The notes below the pieces were generated by a model, which saw only the letters and a list, made by a program, of their open reading frames with translations, was not told the DNA's origin and made no database searches. Shown piece by piece: positions 55,234-64,000 of a stretch of DNA of 64,000 nucleotides. Position 1 is the first letter of the stretch. Each line of letters starts with the position of its first letter. The position numbers and the translations under genes are program-made. Source of the stretch: Cepaea nemoralis (lineage: Eukaryota > Mollusca > Gastropoda > Stylommatophora > Helicidae); assembly GCA_014155875.1 (NCBI GenBank), contig JACEFZ010011668.1, positions 324,501 to 388,500 on the forward strand. Reading direction: 5' to 3'.

Positions 55234-58200
55234 ATGATGTCACAAATCAAAATTAATCGTTATGGTGCTAATCCCGTGAAGTCCCATCAGGCGACGATAG
55301 TGCCGGGCCCCCTGCCTCGAGGGGGTCAACCCATGACTACTGGTGGTCACCTTCCCCTGTGCTGTGGAGTCAAGGCACAGAGGAATAGGTTAAGAGCTAA
55401 TGACCAAATACCCCGGACACTCAACATACTACAGTGGAATGCCGAAGGAGTTTACAAAAGAAAGACTCCCTAACACAGCGTCTTCATAAAGATAGAATAT
55501 ATGTGGCATGCATTCAAGAGACACACCTCAACGCCAATCACAAATTCTCAGTCAGAGGATATCAGGCCACACGGTTCGACGGCGAAGGACACAAAGGAGG
55601 AGTTCTAATACTTACACGAAATACAATACCTTGCAGCGAAGTATCTGTGATCTCTGACAACCAAACGGAAATTATAGGTGTTGATATAATGATAAAGGAC
55701 GTGAAAATAAGAATGTACAATCTGTATAGCCCAGCAGATAAGGACCTTACACTCTCAAGCATGAAAATAACTGACACAAACTGCATTATTGTCGGAGACT
55801 TTAATAGCCGTTCAGAAAGATGGGGATACCCAGATACTGACAAAAGAGGAGATGAATTGGAGGACTGGGAAATAGACTCAAATCTCCATCTACTCAACAA
55901 AGCGGATGACACACCGAGCTTCTACTCCAGAAGATGGCTTACCACTTCTACTCCAGACTTAGCTTTCTGCACAGCAGACATCCTCCACAAAATCGATCGC
56001 CATGTGCTAGACCAATTAGCAGGTAGTGACCACAGACCAATCAAGCTTGTAATGAACATGGAGTATGTTCCACAGGAGCAAAAGCCCTTGCCCCGCTGGA
56101 ATTACAAACGAGCAGATTGGGACAGATTTGCCATACTAACAGACAAATATTGTGAAAACATAAATACACGATATGGCAACATAAAGCAAATGGTGGAAAG
56201 TCTAAACAGAGCGATAATACAGGCAGCCACTGAGTCCATTCCTAGAGGAGCGAGGAAAAATTACAAACCATACTGGACTGAAGAACTACAAAGTTTGGAG
56301 GACAAAGTTGAAGATGCCAGGAAGACAGCAGAGAGAGAACAAACAATTGAAGCGAATATCTCTCTCAAAGGCAATCTCAGCAAAATATAAAAGAACAGTA
56401 AATCAAACAACAAGAGATTGTTGGAGGAAAAAAACAGAAAACCTGAATTTTGACAGGGATGGAAACAAACTATGGAAACTAGTGAAAGCCATGAACAATG
56501 AAGGACCTAGAAACAAACAAATAACAATTAAACAAGGAAATGCCTTGCTTACAGGAAAAAAGGCTGCAAATGCACTAATGGAACACTATGCCAGTGCAAA
56601 CCACATTGATATTACAGCCGAACAGAAGAAAGCAATCAAAGATAAACAGATACATCATAGATATACAGAGACAGCAGCAGAATATATGATGGCAAATCTA
56701 ACAATGGAAGAAATGGAACAGGCAATGAATACCCTAAAAAAGAAGAAATCACCAGGAAAGGATGGAATCACAAATGAAATGCTAATAGGACTAGGCACCA
56801 AGGCAAAAAAGAAACTACTAGCAGTCCTAAATAATAGCTGGAAGAGAGGAATAGTCCCACAGGCATGGAAGGAAGCTATACTAATACCAGTCCCAAAGAA
56901 AGGAAAAGACCTGGAAGAATCAAATGGCTATCGACCTATCAGTCTACTTAGCTGTGTAGGAAAATTAATGGAACGCATTATCAATGGCAGGCTAACATGG
57001 CATCTGGAAGAAAACAAACTCTTAACACCACACCAAGCAGGATTCAGAAAGTACAGATCCACTGAAGATCAAATAACCTATATAGCTCAGGAAATAGAGG
57101 ATGCCTTCCAAGAGAAAAAGCACACACTAGCAGTCTGGATAGATTTAAAAAAAGCATTTGATAAAGTATGGAAGGAAGGACTGAAAGTAAAACTGCAAAA
57201 CATGCATGTTTGTGGAAAAATGTATAAATGGATCAGCCACTACCTTGAGAACAGAACTGCCAGGACAAAAGTACAAGGACAAACAAGCAAAATGATGCTG
57301 CTGGAGCAAGGTGTCCCCCAAGGAGGAGTTCTTTCACCAACATTATTCCTAGCATATATAAATGACATCACAGAAAATTTTCCAGCCAGAGTACACACAT
57401 CCTCCTTTGCAGATGACCTAGCCATATGGACATCTGAAGAATATATTAGTACAGCTAACAGCAGAATACAGCAAGCCTTATTAGCGCTAGAGGACTGGTC
57501 AAAATCATGGCTAGTGAAGATAAGTGAGGAGAAAACAACATGCACAAGTGTTCTCCCTCTCAAATAAAACTCAGCAACCTAAGCTGGTATTGAATGGAAA
57601 AATATTGCGCCATGAAGAAAATCCAAACTATCTAGGAGTCACCTTTGATCGTCGCCTGACATGGAAGACACAGGTTGAGAAAAATCGAACAAGAGCAAGG
57701 CAGAGAATGGCAATCATGAAAAAGCTTGCTGGTACAACGTGGGGAGCAGATGAGAAAGTTCTCAAGAAGTTATATACTGGACGGGTGAGGCCAGTACTGG
57801 AATATGGCATTGCAGCTTGGGCAACAGCAGCTAAGTCAAACTTTAACAAAATAAGTAGAGTCCAAAACCAAGGAATGCGAATCATAACTGGAAGCCTGAA
57901 GACAACGCCTATTAATGAACTAGAAAAGATCACTTGTTTACAACCATGCAGGATAGAAGAGATAGCAGAGCCCAGCAACAAGCAGAAAAATTTAGAAGAT
58001 TGACAGACCACCCTATGCATAACAGATTTAATGGTTTTGGAAAGGGAAGACTGAAGCGTAGCAACTTTGTAGAAACTGCAAAACGAAAGATTAGGGCAGA
58101 TCCCATACTTAACATATCAACAGTCAAGCTCATTTACTATGCAAACAACTTCCCAGCTTGGAGACAGCAGCAACTGCCTGAGATGATAGAAAACATTCCT

Positions 58201-59085
58201 GGTATTGAGAAAAAGAACACTCAGCATGAAACCGAAAGAAGAGAAATAACTCTAAACTACATAAAAGAACATTATCCAAGCAGGAATTGGACCCATGCAT
58301 ATACAGATGGATCAGCCAAAAATTCAATAGAGAATGGAGGAGGAGGAATTCTCCTAATTTTAAAAAATGGAGCGAGAAAAACACATTCAATGGCAACTGG
58401 AAAATTTTCAAGTAACTTCAAAGCGGAGGTAGAGGCTCTGAAAACTGCAGCAGAAATGCTCCTGATGGAGGAAAATAAAGAGAAGCAAATAGCTGTCTTC
58501 ACAGATGCAAAGTCAGCTGTCTCAATACTGAAGAGCAATAACAGCACAGAACTAACTGACCTAAGAGCAGCACTCCATGGTCTATGCCAGAAATCCAAAA
58601 AAGTTATAATACAGTGGATCCCATCACATTGCAGTATACCTGGAAACGAAGAGGCTGACAGACTGGCAAAAGAGGGCGGACGACTACCACAGCCTGACAT
58701 AGACATAACCTATAATAAGGCAAAGAGGTTGATAAAAAGCACTTATCGAACCAAATGGGAATCAGAGCATCCAGGCCATCAGAAGGATGATGCATATTAC
58801 AAACTCGACCGAAGAGAACAAGTAGCAATCTTCAGACTCCGCACAGGACATAACAGGCTGAAATACCACTTGTTCAATAAACTAAAGATAGGAGATACCG
58901 ATGAATGTAATTGTAGAACTGGTAAAATGACAGCAAAACATTTGCTGCAGGATTGCCCAACGTATGCAGAACAGAGAAAGATATGTTGGCCCACACCTGC
59001 TTCATTTGAGGACAAGCTCTATGGAGATATCAACAAGCTAAAGTTGACCGCAGCTTACTTTAACTACATACAGGTTGACATTTAA
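55234..59085 (+). pseudogene. LINE polyprotein: endonuclease, reverse transcriptase, RNase H, CCHC-like finger
   Basis: This protein nicks target DNA and copies the element RNA into it. Order: APE-type endonuclease (starts 'LNILQWNAEG' near 55417; QETHL near 55513; GDFNSR near 55795; GSDHRP near 56021); reverse transcriptase ('NGYRPISLLSCVGKLMERI', 'VWIDLKKAFDKVW', 'QGGVLSPTLF', FADD at 57406-57417); RNase H (YTDGS near 58299, Glu near 58425, TDAKSA near 58500, GNEEAD near 58642); then C-x-C...H-x4-C near 58905-58955 ('CNC', 'KHLLQDC'). All catalytic residues I looked for are present. The frame shifts four times, near 55460, 56360, 57550 and 57950, with hardly any other damage, so it is either recently dead or intact and mis-sequenced. 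The start was taken as the first ATG pair (55234) upstream of the endonuclease in frame. Confidence 0.88.
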
Positions 59086-59105
59086 AGGTGCATGAAGACC
59101 CAGAG

Positions 59106-59490
59106 GCATGAAATGGAATATTGCTTGGATAGCAAATCCATTATGTGGAAAGTCCAAATCGAAAGCTCGCTGTGTGGGCTTCATAAAAGGGGAAAAGTGT
59201 CCTAGTGGCACGAAATGGAATATTGCTTGGATAGCAAATCCATTACGTGGAAAGTCTGTATCAAAAGCCCATTGTGTGGGCTTCATAAAAAGGTGGAAAA
59301 GTGTCCTAGTGGCATGAAATGGAATATTGCTTGGATAGCAAATCCATTACGTGGAAAGTCCGAATCAAAAGCCCACTGTGTGGGCTTCATAAAAGGTGGA
59401 AAAGTGTCCTAGTGGCACGAAATGGAATATTGCTTGGATAGCAAATCCATTACATGGAAAGTCCGAATCGAAAGCTCACTGTGTGGATGT
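59106..59490 (+). repeat. 102-104-bp tandem repeats in the LINE 3' UTR
   Basis: Just under four units, beginning at about 59106, 59208, 59312 and 59414 with 'gcatgaaatggaatattgct' or 'gcacgaaatgg', each ending 'ggaaaagtgtcctagtg'. They start 20 bp after the ORF stop and are absent from the non-autonomous copies. Confidence 0.92.
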
Positions 59491-59499
59491 CATCTGCAG

Positions 59500-59934
59500 A
59501 CTGCATACTTCTGGTTTCCGGAAGAACAGCCTATGGTGAACGGAAGGCCCAATATACGGAAGTGAGGCTAAGCAGCCATGTGCAGGACGTGACGATTCCT
59601 TGGGTGAGCCCAGTACCAGAGCGCTATGTATCGGCTCTGCAAGTATGGAAGCCTCCTTGGATGGCGGGGAATGCCCACGGTCTGCCCCTGCCTTCCCTTG
59701 AGGGCTGACCAGGATCTTTGGCTGTTCTATATGGACCAGCTGGGATGGGGGATAACACCACAACAGTGAGAGTCAAACGTCCTAAGAAACCCCCGGGAAG
59801 GTTAACCCGGTCAACAAATGCCCGCAGAAGTCGGATGTGTCGCCCTAACGGCGCAAGAACGCAGCTCTGCTGTAAACAGGCACAACGCAATCACATCCGA
59901 AAAAAAACTCCGGATGAACGAAGAAGAAGAAGAA
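59500..59934 (+). repeat. LINE 3' terminal module with (GAA)n tail
   Basis: Shared wording includes 'ggtgagcccagtaccagagc', 'tcggctctgcaagtatggaa', 'gcctccttggatggcgggga', 'cttcccttgagggctgacc', 'gaccagctgggatg' and 'catccg-aaaaaa-ctccggatgaacg'. The same module occurs twice in each non-autonomous element and as an old fragment at 22993-23215. It is the likely recognition region for the LINE reverse transcriptase (inference). 'atccg' and 'cggat' can form a small terminal hairpin. Confidence 0.85.
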
Positions 59935-59986
59935 GAAGGGCTAAGGCGCCACTATAAAGAGGTGCACGGATGCGCACTTTGCATTC

Positions 59987-61649
59987 TTCTTCTTCTTCTT
60001 TGCGTTCATCCGGAGTGATTTTTTCAGATGTGATTGCGGTGTGTCTGGTTAGGCACCCTCGGGTCGAAACCCTCAGGCCAACACATCCGACTTTTAGCGT
60101 GCATTTTTGACCAGGTTAGCAATCCTGGGAGACTCTCACTTTTGTGGTACCGTCCACATCTCAGCTGGTCTAGTTGGAACAGTCGAAGACTACACGGTCA
60201 TCCCTCAAGTGAAGGCAGGGACAGTCCATAGCATTTTCCGCCATCCTGGGTGGCTTCCATAATTGCAGAGCCGGCACATAACGCTCTGGTGCTGGGTTTA
60301 CCGAGGGAATCGTCACGTCCTGCTCATGGCTGTTTTAATTCCTCACTTCAATATATTGGGCATTTCGCTCGCCCTGGGCCGTTCCTGCACAAACCAGTCA
60401 GCTCTGCGGTTGGTTTCCACTAAGCGAGTTTTCGGACATGTGCTTGTCCCTGTACCCATCAGAGCTGTTCCAGGCACGGCGGACATTCGGAAAACTACCT
60501 AGTCAGAGCTGTTCCGAACAAGAGCGGCATTCGGAAACTAGGTAGTCAGAGCTGTTCCTAGCACGGGAGACATTCGGACGAGACATTTCACTCGGACGTA
60601 AATGCGTAGTGTCAATTTTTAGTTTGCCACCCGTAGGACGACACTTCCGACTTCCGGCGGGCATTTTTTAGTGAGGTTAGCCTTCCTCTGGTTTCGAGAC
60701 ACGTTAGATTGTTGTAATGTCACCCACATCTCAGCTGGTCAAGATAGAACGATCAACGATATCGTGGTCTGCCCTCAAGGGAAGGCAGGGGCAGACCATG
60801 GGCATTATCTCGCTATCCAAGGAGGCTTCCATAATTGCAGAGCCGGCACATATTGCTCTGAGACTGGGCTCACCCAAGGAGTTTCCACGTCCTGCTCATG
60901 GCTGCTTTAGTTCCTCACTTCCATGTGTTGGGCATCCCACTTGCCACTGATCGCTCAATCACACACCAGGAGCGGTCAGACTGCGAGTGACATCCACTCG
61001 GTAAGCTTTTGCTTGTGACTTCAGACCACGCAATAGGTTCGCTCGCCGTGCGTTCCATTTCGCGTTGATGAGACATTCTTCCACTTTTGTCTACACTCTC
61101 TATGAGTTAGATACAGACAGTTTCCGTAACCCTTCGACTGGGGCACTTTTCTGACTTTTTTGTACTCGCTCACGAGGTAGGCTACATGTGCTGCCGGCTC
61201 AGCACCTTACCTTCGTGCAGCAGTGAACGGGAAACGGCCAGGCCCCTTCATCCGGGAAACTCTCATATCCCCCAGCTGGGAGCCTTCGAACATGTATCAG
61301 ACCTGAGCATGTAGCTTGCTCAGTATCATGTTTCTATTTTCCGGTAGACGGGTATCAGCCTGGCTCTAAGATCCGAGGGTTTGTGGCTTAGAGGCGGTCA
61401 GCCACAGCCCTCGACAGGGAGCCTTAAGAGTTTTGTCCGGACCAAGAAATTCTGCCTTTGTGCACCTCATTTAAATTTTGACTGCTATCCTCAGTCTATG
61501 CCTGCAGAGCAGCAGGTTGTGTCTCTCTTAGTCTGGTCCCTATCCCATAAGCTGTCCGATATGTAATTTTTCACCCATCGGCAAGCAAATGTGGTCTATG
61601 GGACACGCAAGCTCCCCCACCACGTCAAGGTGGAGACACATCGGGGGAG
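59987..61649 (-). mobile_element. Non-autonomous ribozyme-capped retroelement, copy 2 (1663 bp, inverted)
   Basis: Inverted and collinear with 49234-50985. It is bounded by a perfect 11-bp duplication, actttgcattc, at 59976-59986 and 61650-61660. The 5' end (plus coordinate 61649) is again the first P1 base of the ribozyme fold, and the 3' end is (GAA)n (plus strand ttc repeats, 59985-60001). It lacks the 94-bp duplication of copy 1, which accounts for most of the 89-bp size difference. Its 3' end lies only 52 bp from the 3' end of the LINE, tail to tail. No coding capacity. Confidence 0.88.
61561..61649 (-). ncRNA. Candidate HDV-like self-cleaving ribozyme (copy 2)
   Basis: Minus-strand equivalent of 49234-49322. 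P1 strands lie at plus 61643-61649 and 61612-61618, with the same acc/ggt P3 and seven-base loop. P4 has one mismatch relative to copy 1 (ccatag against cgatgg). Confidence 0.68.
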
Positions 61650-61844
61650 ACTTTGCATTCAGTCACCAGACAATGAAAGTGCGAAATCAACAAAATACTA
61701 ATAACAAAAACACACAAGCTAGCGAAGAGAAATCCCAGCAAGACTTCTCAGTAGAGCGGACCGATGTACACTGCTTTTTGTGTGGTCCAGAAATTAGTTT
61801 AAGTCTGCCAATCTGCGGTCTTAACTCCCCCACCCCCGCGGAGA

Positions 61845-61892
61845 CCATAAAATTCCCCCCTTGGAGAATTCCCCCCTAGTTGAGAACCACTT
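61845..61892 (+). mobile_element. hAT-like right terminus
   Basis: Ends 'tagttgagaaccactt', whose complement (aagtggttctcaacta) matches the start at 53642 at 13 of the first 14 bases. It is followed by gtctaatg, against gtctggtg on the left (6 of 8). 'ccttggagaattccccc' just inside is G/C-run rich. Confidence 0.5.
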
Positions 61893-61962
61893 GTCTAATG
61901 TGTCCTCCGGTCTCTTCTTCTCTCTTCTAACTCTATGAGAGCCAAACAATATTTGTGGATTT
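61893..61962 (-). repeat. Dispersed repeat, 3-copy family (copy 3)
   Basis: On the minus strand: 'ccacaaatattgtttggctc', 'tcatagagttagaagagaga' and 'ggaggacacattagac', collinear with 45216-45290 and 53226-53295. Confidence 0.6.
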
Positions 61963-61964
61963 AT

Positions 61965-62580
61965 TTATTAGCTGTCTACTGGTCTCAAAGGTTTTCCCAA
62001 TTGTTGTTTCTGTGTATTACATTTCATATTGTAAACGACGCTCAAGGAGAGTATAACCGTGTGATCAGGGCAATGATAGAAGACCAAGTTTCTTATGAGC
62101 ATGTGACACCAACCGGTATCACTATTATGTGAGAAAGAGACTACAGTATGTATCACTATTATGTGAGAAAGAGACTACAAGTATATGTGGGACAGTCATC
62201 GTGAGTGCTCACTGGAAATCATCTGATCCAGGATTCCAATAACAGTGAGGCTATCTGTGAAAATAAGTACAGGAACTATTTGCGCGTGGACTAGGCAGTA
62301 ACATTGAGAGGTCTACTGCTGACGTGTGTTGTCCAAATATAAAGGTAACGGTGTACACGTGAAGGCAAGATCACTGATGCCCTGGGCCAGATGGGCACGT
62401 CCATAAGATGAGAGTACCCTAAAAAAAACCTTCCCCTTAGATGCCACTGGGCGTTCGAATGAATCCTTTGTTGTCCCAGGGGATTGGTCATGTGTGTGTT
62501 GGATGGAATGTATACATGTCAGGTAACTAACTTCGTAGTCATGAACATGAATACATATATTCCTATAACCGACGCCGTGT
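61965..62580. other. No recognisable feature
   Basis: A 'tatcactattatgtgagaaa' segment is duplicated in tandem near 62118-62178. Otherwise nothing was seen. Confidence 0.45.
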
Positions 62581-62589
62581 GGCGTCTGT

Positions 62590-62665
62590 CTACAGCATGT
62601 CTGCCTACAGCATGTCTGCCTACAGCATGTCTGCCAACAGCATGTCTGCCTACAGCCTTGTGTCT
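62590..62665. repeat. 15-bp tandem repeat
   Basis: Five units of catgtctgcctacag with single substitutions, lying at the 3' end of the old LINE fragment on the minus strand. Confidence 0.9.
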
Positions 62666-63127
62666 CTTGCGCTGTGAATCATTTCTGATACCGACGTCCT
62701 TCCATACCAAGATGTCAAACTGGCCAGCTTTTTATCTCATGGTCTCCCCATGCTTTCATTCCCCTCCAGTCCTCTCGTTGTGACGACATACTCCAGCTTT
62801 TTCTTTCTCATGATAGGCCCAAAGAATGTCGACTTTCTTCTTATGAATGCCTAGTAACCACTTCAGTTTGTGAGTTAACATCTGTTAAGATATCGTCATT
62901 ACTCATTTTAATCCATCCGCGGTTAGATAACTGTTCTTCAATACAACCACATCTCAGCAGCTTCCATATACATCTCATTTGACTGCTAATTGTCCACTAT
63001 TCGCTTCCGTACATAAGGGTTGGCTCTATAAAGCTATAAAAACCCGTTTCCTCACCTTAATTAAAAGAAATACATTGCTTGAGCTTTTCTACATTTAACT
63101 TCCTTAATGCATCTTGCATCTGATGTT
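62660..63127 (-). mobile_element. Old RTE-like LINE (type A) fragment
   Basis: Minus-strand frames, interrupted by stops and shifts, give 'ITSDARCIKEVKC', 'IEPTLMYGSE', 'MRKKKLEYVVTTRGLEG' and 'LTSWYGRT', collinear with the type A LINE at 47365-48000 (ITSDGRCLEEI, MRRNELKNLVTTGKIE, LTTWHGRG). It is cut at 'ITSDA' by the younger type B LINE to the right and probably resumes beyond the window. Confidence 0.65.
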
Positions 63128-64000
63128 ATTCTCTTCTCATCTCATCTCATCATGTTCCTCTTGTACCTTGCGGTGTCGAGGTGAAGTATAAACATCGTGA
63201 GAGTGCCCGATTATGGGCTTCATGTATCGATATTCCCATGGACTCTGCTATTCCCTCCGTCCAACGTTTACGTGGTCGGCCTCTTCCTCTGTTTCCATCT
63301 GGTCTGTACATCATTGCTTGTTGTGGTATGCTGTTGACTGGTAACCTACTTGCATGGCCAAACCATTTGACTTGCTGCTTTCTAATAAAATCTAGTGCTG
63401 CTATAACCCCCACTTTAGTCCTGATTTCTTCATTTCTGATCTTATCTCTTCTTGATACGTTGAGTATTCTTCTCAGGAATCTCATTTCTGTTGTGATTTT
63501 TCTTTTCTCTTTTTCTGTCATTGTCCAGGTTTGGCATTGGTAGCATAGAGTTGGTAGGAAGATTGTATTGTAAAGTGCTTTCTTAGTAGTTATTGATACA
63601 TGTTTGTTCTTTAGTATTGGTGCCATTTGTCCAATGAGTTGGTTTGCCTTATTGCATCTATTTTCGATCTCGTCTTCTGATCTGCCATTTGATGATATTA
63701 TACTTCCTAGGTACTTGAAACTCTTTACTTGTTTCAAGGGATGTTCGTTTAGGTGAATCGTTGTTGCTTTTTCTTCTTTAGTTATAGTCATTACCTCTGT
63801 TTTACTTGTGCTAATTTTCATGTTATGTTCCCTACACATTTCGTTTAGACTATTCATGTGGTCTTGTAATTCAGCTTCTGATTTTGCTATTAGTGCTTGG
63901 TCGTCCGCAAACAGGAGTTCTCTAATGGTTAGATTGAAGATGGTTCTTCTTCTGTGTTCTCGTCATGCGGTATTCTTGTATTCTCTGTTTGACTGGTTTC
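63128..64000 (-). mobile_element. RTE-like LINE (type B), continues past the window end
   Basis: The minus frame 63857-63150 is open for 235 codons and extends upstream to a TGA at 63963-63965, carrying the catalytic FADD at 63900-63911 ('LLFADDQALIAKSEAELQ'), then 'STSKTEVMTI', 'FKYLGSIISSNGR', 'LCYQCQTWTM', 'KWFGHASRLPVN' and 'GRGRPRKRWTEG'. The 3' end is a (GATGA)n run at 63133-63152. Compared with 52295-52771 it has a few amino-acid changes and one fewer Thr in the 'KITT' stretch. The endonuclease and most of the RT lie outside the window. Whether the stop near 63963 is real cannot be judged from one copy. Confidence 0.85.

Larger units (their letters stand above)
54961..59934 (+). mobile_element. 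Near full-length I/Ingi-like non-LTR retrotransposon (4974 bp)
   Basis: The element starts at the first P1 base of an HDV-like ribozyme fold (54961), has about 270 bp of 5' leader, one long interrupted ORF (55234-59085), a 3' UTR of 102-104-bp repeats (59106-59490), and a ~430-bp terminal module ending in (GAA)n. Target duplication is gaagggcaaag (54950-54960) and gaagggctaag (59935-59945), one mismatch in 11. Some ambiguity arises because the tail is also GAA. There is no separate gag-like ORF1. A single EN-RT-RNase H-finger ORF with a Pr77-type 5' end is the organisation known from ingi/L1Tc elements. Clade placement within the I group needs a tree. Confidence 0.9.

Noticed and set aside
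49234..61649. The inverted pair of 1.7-kb elements as terminal repeats of one giant transposon
   Set aside because: Each arm has its own distinct 11-bp target duplication and (GAA)n tail, so they are two separate retrotransposition events.

Overview
The window is animal nuclear DNA, most likely from a lophotrochozoan and probably a gastropod mollusc. The evidence is one spliced homeobox exon of posterior Hox (Post1-like) type, several tRNA-derived SINE families, RTE-like and I/Ingi-like LINEs, hAT and mariner DNA transposons, and long minisatellite arrays. There is no bacterial-style gene organisation. The species call is inference. The only recognisable host coding sequence is the homeobox exon at 35355-35712, preceded by a good splice acceptor and carrying a one-base frameshift inside the homeodomain. 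No complete host gene is visible.

Layout. 1-11.6 kb: SINEs of two families, a 34-bp array, microsatellites and a LINE 3' fragment. 11.7-14.9 kb: a 44/36-bp satellite. 15-24 kb: SINEs, 53-bp and 24-bp arrays, (TC)n, and a 711-bp non-autonomous hAT element with an 8-bp target duplication. 24.1-28.4 kb: a 43-bp satellite. 28.7-32.6 kb: SINE pieces, a dead LINE 5' end, and a 26-bp array that passes into a 34-bp array. 35.3-35.7 kb: the homeobox exon. 36.4-45.2 kb: an 8.8-kb satellite of 35-bp units with badly degraded stretches that look like consensus error. 45.3-53 kb: a dead mariner, nested SINE-in-LINE and LINE-in-LINE insertions, and a non-autonomous retroelement. 53.6-61.9 kb: a near full-length I/Ingi-like LINE and an inverted second copy of the non-autonomous element, all possibly lying inside an old hAT element. 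62.6-64 kb: a younger RTE-like LINE inserted into an older one and running off the window.

The most informative part is 49.2-61.7 kb. Three retroelements, one autonomous LINE (54961-59934, +) and two copies of a non-autonomous relative (49234-50985, +; 59987-61649, -), are each bounded by 11-bp target-site duplications (two perfect, one with a single mismatch). Each starts exactly at the first base of a hairpin-plus-helix arrangement with the topology of a hepatitis-delta-like self-cleaving ribozyme, as known at the 5' end of trypanosome L1Tc/ingi elements. P1 differs between the LINE and its relative by three compensatory base-pair changes. All three end in (GAA)n and share a 3' module of about 400 bp. 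The picture is a LINE with one ORF (endonuclease, reverse transcriptase, RNase H, CCHC-like finger) that could mobilise a ribozyme-capped, non-coding passenger. The LINE ORF keeps its catalytic residues but has four apparent frameshifts. Since the assembly shows indel-rich stretches elsewhere, those frameshifts, and the one in the homeobox, may be sequencing errors.
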